This document shows positions 26,232 through 32,760 of a stretch of 32,760 nucleotides of DNA, piece after piece (position 1 is the stretch's first letter; the number at the start of each line of letters is the position of its first letter). The notes under the pieces were generated by a model, which did not search any database, had not been told where the DNA came from, and saw nothing but the letters and a program-made list of their open reading frames with translations. The stretch comes from Archangium violaceum Cb vi76. Lineage in GTDB: Bacteria; Myxococcota; Myxococcia; Myxococcales; Myxococcaceae. The stretch lies in NCBI RefSeq assembly GCF_000733295.1, contig NZ_JPMI01000077.1, positions 1 to 32,760 of the forward strand, given 5' to 3'. The translations under genes and the position numbers were made by a program.

Positions 26232-26277
26232 CCGACAAATTTGTAGGAAGCGAGCGCATCTCCTACAAAATTGTCGG
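26232..26277. promoter_or_regulatory. Paired palindromes, putative enhancer of glutamine synthetase
   Basis: CCGACAAATTTGTAGG (26232-26247) and CCTACAAAATTGTCGG (26262-26277) again start 30 bp apart, about three helical turns. Their centres are about 133 and 163 bp upstream of the start expected from the sigma-54 promoter at 26377, a usual distance for enhancer-binding activators. Confidence 0.65.
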
Positions 26278-26376
26278 AGTCCCGAGAGGGCCTTCCGAGG
26301 GGGTGGAGCGGCCTGGTGGGGCCTGTTCCGAGCCATTTCGGGGGTTTCCGTCGAGGCCGCCCGTGGGCGGGGGCGT

Positions 26377-26392
26377 TGGCACCGCATCTGCA
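26377..26392 (+). promoter_or_regulatory. Sigma-54 promoter of the glutamine synthetase gene
   Basis: TGGCAC-N5-CTGCA matches the -24/-12 consensus TGGCAC-N5-TTGCW with correct GG-to-GC spacing. Transcription should start near 26403, giving a leader of about 70 nt. Confidence 0.7.
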
Positions 26393-26471
26393 AAAGGGTT
26401 CTGGCGTGAGGCCCGGTGAGGGCCTCGAGAAAACGGGCCCGCTGGGGCGGGCTTCTGGGAGGACGTGGCGA

Positions 26472-27488
26472 ATGAGCAAGGTGATGGCGGAGTACATCTG
26501 GATCGACGGGCAGCGGCCGACTGCGAAGCTGCGCTCGAAGATGAAGGTGGTGGAGGTGGCGGAGGTCCGGAGTCTCTCCGATCTTCCCGACTGGAGCTTC
26601 GACGGCTCCAGCACGTACCAGGCCGAGGGCAAGAAGAGCGATCTGATGCTGCGGCCGGTGCGCTTCCTCGCGAACCCGCTCAAGCCGGGGACGAAGGACA
26701 TCCTGGTGCTGTGCGAGGTGATGAATCCGGACGGCAGCCCGCACTGGAGCAACACGCGCGCGCCGCTGCGGCAGGTGGCGGAGAAGCACGCTTCCGAGGA
26801 CGCGTGGTTCGGCCTGGAGCAGGAGTACACGCTCTTCGAGGGAAACCGTCCGCTGGGCTGGCCGGACAAGGGATTCCCGGCGCCGCAGGGTGGCTACTAC
26901 TGTGGCGTGGGCAGTGACGAGGTGTTCGGCCGCAAGCTGGTGGAGTCGCACGCCGAGGCGTGTCTGCGCGCGGGCATCAAGCTGTGCGGCACGAACGCGG
27001 AGGTGATGCCTGCGCAGTGGGAGTTCCAGATTGGCCCCCTGCCGGCGCTGGAGATTTCGGACGAGCTGTGGCTGGCGCGCTGGCTGCTGTACCGGATGGG
27101 CGAGGAGTACGGCATCAGCGCCACGCTGCACCCCAAGCCGGTGAAGGGTGACTGGAACGGCACGGGCTGCCACACCAACTTCAGCACGAAGTCGATGCGC
27201 GAGGCGGGTGGCATCAAGGTGATTGAAGCGGCGATGGAGAAGCTGCGCGCGAAGCACGAGGCGCACATCGCGGTGTACGGAGCGCACAACGTGGAGCGCC
27301 TGACGGGTCTGCACGAGACGGCGCCCATCACCGTGTTCCGTTACGGGGTGAGCGACCGTGGCTCGTCCATCCGCATCCCGCTGGGGACGGCGAACGATGG
27401 CCGCGGCTACTTCGAGGATCGCCGTCCTGCGGCCAACTGCGACCCGTACGAGGTCTGCCGCATCATGCTCGAGACGGTCTGCGGCTGA
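26472..27488 (+). CDS. glnII: Type II glutamine synthetase
   Basis: The 338-residue enzyme makes glutamine from glutamate, ammonia and ATP. Its length and sequence are those of the eukaryote-like GSII class: AEYIWIDG near the start, LPDWSFDGSSTYQAEG (the D-D-S-S substrate loop), WFGLEQEYTLF with metal-binding glutamates, GYYCGVG, AEVMPAQWEFQIGP, GTGCHTNFST for nucleotide binding, and DRGSSIRIP near the end. It lacks the adenylylation site of GSI enzymes, so control is expected mainly at transcription. GGGAGGA lies 9 nt before the ATG. A sigma-54 promoter and paired palindromes lie upstream, and the divergent GAF activator is the likely regulator. Confidence 0.96.
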   Translation: MSKVMAEYIWIDGQRPTAKLRSKMKVVEVAEVRSLSDLPDWSFDGSSTYQAEGKKSDLMLRPVRFLANPLKPGTKDILVLCEVMNPDGSPHWSNTRAPLRQVAEKHASEDAWFGLEQEYTLFEGNRPLGWPDKGFPAPQGGYYCGVGSDEVFGRKLVESHAEACLRAGIKLCGTNAEVMPAQWEFQIGPLPALEISDELWLARWLLYRMGEEYGISATLHPKPVKGDWNGTGCHTNFSTKSMREAGGIKVIEAAMEKLRAKHEAHIAVYGAHNVERLTGLHETAPITVFRYGVSDRGSSIRIPLGTANDGRGYFEDRRPAANCDPYEVCRIMLETVCG

Positions 27489-27855
27489 GACCGTTTCAAA
27501 AGTCTCCTTGGGGAAGGAGCGCTTGGCCTGGCGGACGGGAGGTGTCGGGCTTCCCGTCCGTCGGGCACGGCGTATGTCTCGAGGGAAGGTCTTGAGGGAG
27601 TGGACCGGGCCCCGGTGGACTCGGAGCAGGGGGCCGCTCGCGCTGGCTGGAGCGCGAGAGTGCGGCGCGCCGAGGCCCGTTCCACTTGCCGTTGAGGCTC
27701 GGCCTCCGGCGACGAAGTCCTCGAAGCCGAGCGGGTTGAGTAAACGATGCTGGGCACTCAGGCGTGCGAGCGCTCGAGGCGTGCCCATGGCTCCCTGCGG
27801 TACCTAGCTTCAGGGGTGTCTGTGATTGGACACAGGGACAGCAAGGAGGGAAGCC
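27489..27855. other. Intergenic region after glutamine synthetase
   Basis: 367 bp with two hairpins near the left end (27504-27519, 27532-27560) and otherwise no supported gene. Open frames here are short and of poor composition. The promoter of the CsbD-like gene should lie at the right end, but I could not assign it. Confidence 0.5.
27504..27560 (+). terminator. Two hairpins after glutamine synthetase
   Basis: CTCCTT (27504-27509) and AAGGAG (27514-27519) pair around GGGG, 15 bp past the stop. CGGACGGGA (27532-27540) and TCCCGTCCG (27552-27560) form a second perfect stem of 9 bp with an 11-nt loop. Neither has a T-tract. Confidence 0.45.
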
Positions 27856-28038
27856 ATGGGTGAGTGGACGGACAAGCTGAAGGGGCGTGTGAAGGAGACG
27901 GTGGGGACGGCCACGGGAGACCGCGAGCTGGAGGCGGAGGGGAAGAAGGACACGCTCAAGGGCGAGGTGAAGGAGAAGCTCGAGGACGCGAAGCGGGTCA
28001 TCAAGGACGCGGATGACGAGGTGAAGGGACGGCGGTAG
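27856..28038 (+). CDS. CsbD-like stress protein
   Basis: The 60-residue hydrophilic protein reads MGEWTDKLKGRVKETVG, then ATGDRELEAEGKKDTLKGEVKEKLEDAKR, the typical CsbD pattern of charged amphipathic helices with K-G-x-x-K-E repeats. CsbD proteins are general-stress proteins of unknown mechanism, under sigma-B control in Bacillus. AGGAGGG precedes the ATG by a good distance. It is followed on the same strand by a small membrane protein gene. Confidence 0.92.
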   Translation: MGEWTDKLKGRVKETVGTATGDRELEAEGKKDTLKGEVKEKLEDAKRVIKDADDEVKGRR

Positions 28039-28203
28039 GCGGAGCGTCGAGGCCTGGAGTGCTCGGGCAGTCGGGCGGGCTGCGGGGAGGGATACCCCGT
28101 GGCCCGTCTGTCTTTTCGGGCCGGGACCGGAGGCCGCCTTGGCGGGTCGGAGCGGGGGCATCACCTTTCGGCGGGACGCGCACGTCCTCAGGGAGGTTTC
28201 GGC

Positions 28204-28668
28204 ATGGATGCCAGGCTGGAGCAGCTCCTCATGCCCCGGGGCGACCGGGGGCGCCGCCACGGGCCCGGGAAGGCGAACGAGGAAATCCTACGGGAGATGC
28301 GGGAGCGCATCGCCAGCTACGCGAGCCGTCCCCAGGACGAGGTAGAGGGGCGCCTGGACGAACTGGAGCGCGAGTGGGACCTCGAGCGTGCGCTGCAGGT
28401 GAACGCGGCCGTGCTGTCGCTGGCGGGGCTGGTGTTGGGGGTGACGAGGGACCGGAAGTGGCTGTGGGTACCGGGAGTGGTGGCGGGCTTCCTGTTGCAG
28501 CACGCGGTCTCGGGGTGGTGCCCGCCGGTGGAGGTGCTGCGCCGGTGGAAGCTCCGCACGCGTGGGGAGATCGACGCGGAGAAGTTCGCGCTGAGGGTGC
28601 AGCGGGGAGACTTTCGCGGAGCGGAGGTAGGGCACTCGGCGAGCTCGGAAGGGCCGGGCTGGGGGTGA
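28204..28668 (+). CDS. Small membrane protein, YgaP/DUF2892-like
   Basis: The 154-residue protein has a charged, helical N-terminal half (EEILREMRERIASYASRPQDEVEGRLDELEREWDLERALQ). A hydrophobic hairpin follows (AAVLSLAGLVLGV, WLWVPGVVAGFLLQHAVSGW), then CPPVEVLRRWKLRTRGEIDAEKFALRVQRGDF. The two closely spaced helices plus W-C-P-P are typical of the YgaP-type DUF2892 membrane domain, here fused to an N-terminal soluble region. The ATG at 28204 has GGGAGG 9 nt upstream. Role unknown; pairing with a CsbD gene suggests a stress function. Confidence 0.75.
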   Translation: MDARLEQLLMPRGDRGRRHGPGKANEEILREMRERIASYASRPQDEVEGRLDELEREWDLERALQVNAAVLSLAGLVLGVTRDRKWLWVPGVVAGFLLQHAVSGWCPPVEVLRRWKLRTRGEIDAEKFALRVQRGDFRGAEVGHSASSEGPGWG

Positions 28669-28713
28669 GGAATCCATGCCCGAGGGCGGGATGACCGAAA
28701 GCCCACACTGAGG

Positions 28714-28734
28714 GTGTCCTGGACGGCAGGACAC
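28714..28734. terminator. Perfect 8-bp inverted repeat upstream of the GH13 gene
   Basis: GTGTCCTG (28714-28721) and CAGGACAC (28727-28734) pair around a 5-nt loop. The site is 46 bp past the membrane-protein stop and 96 bp before the GH13 start, so it could be a terminator or an operator. Confidence 0.45.
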
Positions 28735-28829
28735 GAAGTGCGTCACGACTGGCTGTAGGAAACTCGGACGGCGGCTTGCCCGACAATGGGGGGCACCGCG
28801 ACTTTCGGGTCCGCGCCAGAGGAGACAAC

Positions 28830-31800
28830 GTGAGCACGTCCAAGATCAACCAGCCCCCGAAGAGCGCGGTTCCCAGCGCGAAGAACGAGGCTTCATCCAC
28901 GAGCAGCCGTGAGGTCCGCGAGGAGACCGCGGCGGTGGTTCCTGAGAAGGCGGGTCAGAAGCCACCTGCGGCGGGGCCCAAGGCGCGGGACGCCTTCGAG
29001 ACGAAGTCCCGGACGGGGTCGGCGCAGGGCAAGGGCTCGACGTTCGAGACGGCGGTGCGCCCGGCGGCTGCGCGAGGCGCGAACTCCACGTTCGAGCCCA
29101 CGAGCGCCGGTGCGGCGATGAACGTGGCGGGCACGAGGGCCGCGGGGGTGGTGGGGGCGACCACGCAGGCGGTGGGAGCGCCGGTGAAGCGCTCGGTGAC
29201 GCTGGTATACGACGCGGGACCGCACGCCGATCTCACGAACCTGCAGGTGAAGGGGAGCTGGGACGCGGCGGGCCGCTATAGCGCGCAGTGGAACGAGCGC
29301 ACCATTCCGATGAAGCCGTTGGGGGACGGGAAGTGGGCGGCGACGGTGGAGGTGCTGGACGATGGCCAGCCGCACGACTGGGAGTGGGGCGTGCTGGCGG
29401 ATGGCCCGACGGGTAAGGGCTCGTGGGCGGTGATGGGCGAGGGCAACCTGAAGCTGGACGTGAAGAAGGGGACGTCCACGTACGCGCCGACGACGTACCA
29501 CGAGATGGGCTCGAGGAAGTCGGGAGAGGACGCGACGTTCAAGTTCTGGGCGGGGAACGCGAAGAGCGTGCAGGTGAAGGTGACGGACGCGGAGGGGTGG
29601 GAGCAGCGCATCCCGATGGAGCGGGGTGAGGACGGCAACTGGTCGGCGAGTGTGAAGGGGGGCTGGAAGGACCTGGTGGGCAAGTCGTACGTCTACGAGG
29701 TGGTGGACTCGGAGGGCGTGACGAGCGAGCGGCCGGACCCGTACGCGCGGGAGATGATGGGCGAGCAGCGGGGCCTGTCGCGGATGTACCTGGACGCGAA
29801 GACGGGCAAGGAGGTGAACCGCTACGCGGGGGACAGCGTCGAGCTGATGCGCTTCGACGTGGATGACGAGGAGGACGCGCACAGTGCGTACCTGGTGTTG
29901 AAGGACGCGAGTGGGCGGCAGCTGAGCCGGGACGAGCTCCTGGCGCGGCTGGGGAACTTCGACGCCACGCTGGTGGACAAGCTGCACGACGGGAAGTTCA
30001 ACGACCTGTGGTCGAAGAACGTGGAGGCGGACGGGCGCATCCGGATGACGAATCAGGATGGGGCGTGGGCGACGCTGGTGAACGACCCGAAGAAGCTGGC
30101 GGGGTTGCAGTACGAGTTCCAGGTCTACGAGAAGGACGCGAAGGGCAACCTGCGGTTGAGGGATGACGGGAACGGGGACGGGAAGCTGAGCGCGGGCGAG
30201 CGCCTGAAGTCACCGAACAACGACCCGTGGAGCAACGTCATCACGGAGGCGAGCGGGGTGACGTTCCGGGGCTCGGTCATCACGGAGCCAACGACTCACG
30301 CGTGGAAGAACGACAACGCGCCGCGGGAGAAGGATCCGAGCAAGTGGGTGGTGTACCAGCTGCACGTGGGGAGCTTCCTGGGCGAGGGGAAGAACGCGGA
30401 CCGCTCGACGCTGGAGGACCTGACGGCGAGGCTGGACTACTTCAAGAAGTTGGGGGTGAACACGCTGGAGCTGTTGCCGGTGAACGAGGTGGAGGGGAAC
30501 CGGAACTGGGGTTACCTGGGGGTGAACAGCCTGGCGGTGGAGAGCTCGTTCGGCTTCGAGGACGCGGACGGGAAGTGGGTGAGCGGGACGGAGGCGCTGA
30601 AGCGCTTCATCGACGAGGCTCACGGGCGAGGGATGAACGTCGTCTCGGACGTGGTCTACAACCACGTGCACGGCGACTACAACGGGATGTGGGGGTTGGG
30701 AGGGCAGGACAACCCGTTCTTCAACTGGTCGGAGGATCCTGGGAAGTTCGAGCAGCGGGACACGCCGTGGGGAGCGGTGCCGGCGTATTCGAACCCGAAG
30801 GTGAAGCAGTTCTTCGTGGACCACGCGGTGGCGCAGGTGCAGGAACTGCACTTCGACGGGCTGCGGTTCGACTTCACGGAGCCCATCAAGGGAGTGGGAG
30901 GGAAGGACGGGTGGGAGATGCTGCGGGAGATCAACCGGCAGGTGCATTTCTTCAACCCGGACGTGTGGACGGTGGCGGAGCAGTTTGACTACGACCCGAG
31001 CATCACGAAGCCGGCGCAGAAGGACGGGACGGGAGGGGGCTTCGACGCGCAGTGGTACACGGAGTTCCAGCACCGGCTGGTGAACGACAACAGCAAGCCG
31101 GGGCTGATCCAGGCGGCGGCGCGGGGGTTGAAGACGGACATGGACGCGTTCATGTCCATGCTGACGGGCCCTCGAGGGCTGGACGGGTGGAAGAAGGCGC
31201 TGACGATCATCTCGAACCATGACGAGGTGGGGAACGCGCAGCGGACGATGAACACGGCGGAGGGGGACAAGCCGACGGACTTCCCGGAGCAGTGGTCGAG
31301 GAGCGCGGCGCGGTTCGGGGCGGGGCTGGGGTTGGCGGGGCCGGGCATCCCGATGTTCTTCCAGGGGGACGAGTTCGGAGCGCAGAACGACTTCCGGTGG
31401 GGCAATCCGTCCACGTGGGACAGTGACTGGAGCTGGGAGTCGCTGGGGAAGGACTGGAACTGGGACAAGGTGAAGTTCGACGACACGAGGAAGGCGTCGT
31501 ACGAGCGGCTGTTCGCTCTGCCGCCGGAGGCGCGGGCGAAGGATGGGGAGTACCGGGGGCTGTCGGCGGAGGACCGGAAGGTCTTCGAGAGCCTGGCGGC
31601 GATGCCGGCGGAGCAGAGGACGGAGGCGATGCTGGACATCACGCGTCGGCAGAGCTTCCGGTTCTACCAGGACGCGATCGCACTGAGACACTCGAGCCCG
31701 GCGTTCAGCGCGGATGCCGAGGTGAACCGGGTGTACACGCACAACGACGACTCGGTGCTGGCCTTCACGAGGAAGGCGGGAGGCGAGGAGTACCTGGTGG

Positions 31801-31994
31801 TGGGCAGCCTGAACCGGGAGAACCTGGAGGGCTACACGATGCCGTTGCCGCCGGGGAACTGGAAGGAAGTGCTGAACAGCGACGCGGCCGTGTACGGAGG
31901 GAGCAACTTCGGCAATTACGGGGCGACGCTGAGCGGCGGCAACACGAAGGTGAACATCCCCGCGGCGGGCTACGTGGTCTTGAAGAAGGAATAG
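28830..31994 (+). CDS. Large GH13 alpha-amylase-family enzyme
   Basis: This 1054-residue protein has a disordered N-terminus (1-120), two beta-sandwich starch-binding-like domains (about 121-212 and 231-310, CBM48-type), a spacer holding an EF-hand loop, DGNGDGKLSAGE (446-457), and a GH13 barrel from about 505. Conserved regions are DVVYNH (607-612), DGLRFD with nucleophile Asp681, VAEQF with acid/base Glu717, and SNHDE with Asp798. GIPMFFQGDEFGAQNDFRWG is typical of branching enzymes and maltooligosyltrehalose trehalohydrolases, the nearest candidates for activity on alpha-1,4-glucans. No signal peptide is visible. The GTG at 28830 is chosen because GGAG precedes it by 6 nt; a TTG at 28776 is less likely. 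The gene stands alone. Confidence 0.9.
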   Translation: MSTSKINQPPKSAVPSAKNEASSTSSREVREETAAVVPEKAGQKPPAAGPKARDAFETKSRTGSAQGKGSTFETAVRPAAARGANSTFEPTSAGAAMNVAGTRAAGVVGATTQAVGAPVKRSVTLVYDAGPHADLTNLQVKGSWDAAGRYSAQWNERTIPMKPLGDGKWAATVEVLDDGQPHDWEWGVLADGPTGKGSWAVMGEGNLKLDVKKGTSTYAPTTYHEMGSRKSGEDATFKFWAGNAKSVQVKVTDAEGWEQRIPMERGEDGNWSASVKGGWKDLVGKSYVYEVVDSEGVTSERPDPYAREMMGEQRGLSRMYLDAKTGKEVNRYAGDSVELMRFDVDDEEDAHSAYLVLKDASGRQLSRDELLARLGNFDATLVDKLHDGKFNDLWSKNVEADGRIRMTNQDGAWATLVNDPKKLAGLQYEFQVYEKDAKGNLRLRDDGNGDGKLSAGERLKSPNNDPWSNVITEASGVTFRGSVITEPTTHAWKNDNAPREKDPSKWVVYQLHVGSFLGEGKNADRSTLEDLTARLDYFKKLGVNTLELLPVNEVEGNRNWGYLGVNSLAVESSFGFEDADGKWVSGTEALKRFIDEAHGRGMNVVSDVVYNHVHGDYNGMWGLGGQDNPFFNWSEDPGKFEQRDTPWGAVPAYSNPKVKQFFVDHAVAQVQELHFDGLRFDFTEPIKGVGGKDGWEMLREINRQVHFFNPDVWTVAEQFDYDPSITKPAQKDGTGGGFDAQWYTEFQHRLVNDNSKPGLIQAAARGLKTDMDAFMSMLTGPRGLDGWKKALTIISNHDEVGNAQRTMNTAEGDKPTDFPEQWSRSAARFGAGLGLAGPGIPMFFQGDEFGAQNDFRWGNPSTWDSDWSWESLGKDWNWDKVKFDDTRKASYERLFALPPEARAKDGEYRGLSAEDRKVFESLAAMPAEQRTEAMLDITRRQSFRFYQDAIALRHSSPAFSADAEVNRVYTHNDDSVLAFTRKAGGEEYLVVGSLNRENLEGYTMPLPPGNWKEVLNSDAAVYGGSNFGNYGATLSGGNTKVNIPAAGYVVLKKE

Positions 31995-32246
31995 AGGGCC
32001 AGTGGCCACCACTGCGGAGAGGCGAGGGGCACGCGGCTGCTGAGGCGGTCTCTCCCCTGGCCGCCGGATGAACCTGCGATTCGGGCGGGTTCACCAGGCG
32101 GCTGGGGCTGCCGGGTCCATCCGTGAGCTCGACGGCGGAGGCCGCGAAAATCTTTTTCGTGGGAAGGGGGGACCTGTCCTGGAGGGTTATCCCCAATGAA
32201 ACCCGACGCTGAGCTGCTCCTCGGGATCAATCCTCACGAAGAAGGT
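31995..32246. other. Intergenic stretch with stem-loops
   Basis: Downstream of the GH13 stop lie a small hairpin CAGTGG-CCA-CCACTG (32000-32014) and a larger two-part stem. The larger stem has outer arms GCCGCC (32060-32065) and GGCGGC (32097-32102), and inner arms TGAACC (32069-32074) and GGTTCA (32088-32093). These may end GH13 transcription. I see no gene in this stretch. Confidence 0.45.
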
Positions 32247-32275
32247 TTGACGGGAAGACAACAAAGCGCTAGGTA
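32247..32275 (+). promoter_or_regulatory. Tandem promoter P1
   Basis: TTGACG (32247-32252), a 17-bp spacer and TAGGTA (32270-32275). It is the first of five rightward promoter-like units in the last 515 bp. Confidence 0.5.
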
Positions 32276-32356
32276 TCGGTTCCCTTCGCCCGACGGGCTG
32301 GCGCCACGGCGCCGCACGCTCCCGAGCGGAAGGAATAGAGAGTTGGAAGTACGGGG

Positions 32357-32389
32357 TTGACTCTCAACGCGGCGGTGGTAGAAGCCGCG
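32357..32389 (+). promoter_or_regulatory. Tandem promoter P2 with -10 bracket
   Basis: TTGACT (32357-32362), a 16-bp spacer and TAGAAG (32379-32384). The -10 region is bracketed by arms CGCGGC (32368-32373) and GCCGCG (32384-32389) with 10 nt between. A C-rich stretch follows. GTTGA-CTC-TCAAC is a further inverted repeat over the -35. Confidence 0.6.
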
Positions 32390-32479
32390 CCCCCTCGGAC
32401 GGAAAGGCGACGTCGCACTGGCGACGGAGATCCCCGGCCGAAGCAGTGAAAGACGAAATAAAAAAGTCGGCGAGCGAAG

Positions 32480-32511
32480 TTGACTCCCAACGCGGCGGTG
32501 GTAGAAGCCGC
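32480..32511 (+). promoter_or_regulatory. Tandem promoter P3 with -10 bracket
   Basis: TTGACT (32480-32485), a 16-bp spacer and TAGAAG (32502-32507). It is nearly identical to P2 over about 33 bp, 123 bp further on. Arms GCGGC (32492-32496) and GCCGC (32507-32511) bracket the -10 with 10 nt between. Confidence 0.6.
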
Positions 32512-32570
32512 CTCCCTCTCGAAGCGGCGAAAGCCGAAGCGAGGCGGAAGAAGAGAGTCGACGAAGCGAG

Positions 32571-32605
32571 TTGACACGAGACGCGGAAACGAAGTAGGTT
32601 CCGCG
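32571..32605 (+). promoter_or_regulatory. Tandem promoter P4 with -10 bracket
   Basis: TTGACA (32571-32576), an 18-bp spacer and TAGGTT (32595-32600). Arms CGCGGAA (32582-32588) and TTCCGCG (32599-32605) are perfect over 7 bp with 10 nt between. The arm sequence differs from P2 and P3 but the geometry is kept. Confidence 0.6.
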
Positions 32606-32690
32606 CCCCTCGACAGGAAGCAGCAAGGCGCCACGGCGCCGGGTTGAATCCAGACGAGACGAAGCAGCGAAACGGAGCGGCAACGGTCGC

Positions 32691-32719
32691 TTGACAGTAA
32701 GGCAGCTTCGAAATAAAGA
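32691..32719 (+). promoter_or_regulatory. Tandem promoter P5
   Basis: TTGACA (32691-32696), a 17-bp spacer and TAAAGA (32714-32719), followed by a GC-rich stretch GGCGGCCCCC. The transcript would leave the window to the right. A shorter CTTC/GAAG repeat (32706-32721) brackets the -10 loosely. Confidence 0.6.
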
Positions 32720-32760
32720 AGGCGGCCCCCGAGGTTGAACGGGGTGCAACTGAGAAGTGG

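Larger units (their letters stand above)
25961..26471. other. Divergent control region, activator / glutamine synthetase
   Basis: 511 bp without a gene separate the GAF activator (-) from the glutamine synthetase gene (+). It contains four related palindromes in two pairs (26019-26064 and 26232-26277) and one sigma-54 promoter (26377-26392). I see nothing specific between 26065 and 26231. Confidence 0.75.

Noticed and set aside
32060..32102. Two-part stem with GGTTCA, considered as a tRNA
   Set aside because: No anticodon arm, acceptor stem or full T-loop sequence can be built around it; a stem-loop downstream of the GH13 gene is a sufficient explanation.

Overview
The window comes from a high-GC bacterium, almost certainly a myxobacterium of the Cystobacter/Archangium/Myxococcus kind. 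The main grounds are two tandem genes of the TIGR02265/DUF2378 family (known essentially only from myxobacteria), a giant Ser/Thr kinase-cyclase-ATPase-TPR fusion, two sigma-54 enhancer-binding proteins, several lipoproteins, and strongly GC-rich third codon positions. It looks like an ordinary chromosomal segment. I see no transposase, integrase, phage gene, CRISPR array, rRNA gene or tRNA gene inside it.

Layout. 1-3.1 kb (+): a secreted CubicO-type serine hydrolase translationally coupled to a small lipoprotein, then an MpaB/DUF2236-type oxygenase with unusual insertions. 3.1-10.1 kb (-): three genes read leftwards, namely a sigma-54 activator with an N-terminal PilZ domain, the kinase fusion, and a polytopic membrane protein. 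10.5-12.6 kb (+): the tandem DUF2378 pair and a small His-containing protein. 12.7-15.2 kb: a hemerythrin-domain protein (-) flanked by two related nested palindromes, then a lipoprotein 5'-nucleotidase/metallophosphatase (+). 15.4-17.5 kb: a conserved unknown protein, a cupin lipoprotein, and a heme-oxygenase-like diiron protein (-). 18-19.1 kb: an NTF2-like protein (-) divergent from peptide deformylase (+). 19.2-24.1 kb: an unknown acidic protein (-), a short SPFH/flotillin-like protein with a DUF418 membrane protein (+), and a cytochrome P450 (+). 24-27.5 kb: a nitrogen-control module, with an ACT-domain protein and a GAF/AAA+/Fis activator (-) divergent from a type II glutamine synthetase (+). 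27.9-32 kb (+): a CsbD-like protein, a small membrane protein, and a large GH13 glycosidase. The last 500 bp hold an array of five sigma-70-type promoters pointing out of the window, probably towards a highly expressed stable-RNA operon.

The best-supported regulatory story is the glutamine synthetase region. Four 16-bp palindromes occur as two pairs, each with 30-bp spacing; one pair lies near the activator gene and the other upstream of a good -24/-12 sigma-54 promoter in front of the synthetase gene. The second notable region is the terminal promoter array, where three promoters bracket their -10 box with an inverted repeat of constant 10-nt spacing but changing sequence. Short repeats are common between genes: a REP-like element in five copies, a nested-palindrome element in two copies, and several local tandem repeats. 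All family assignments were made by reading motifs; no database search was run.
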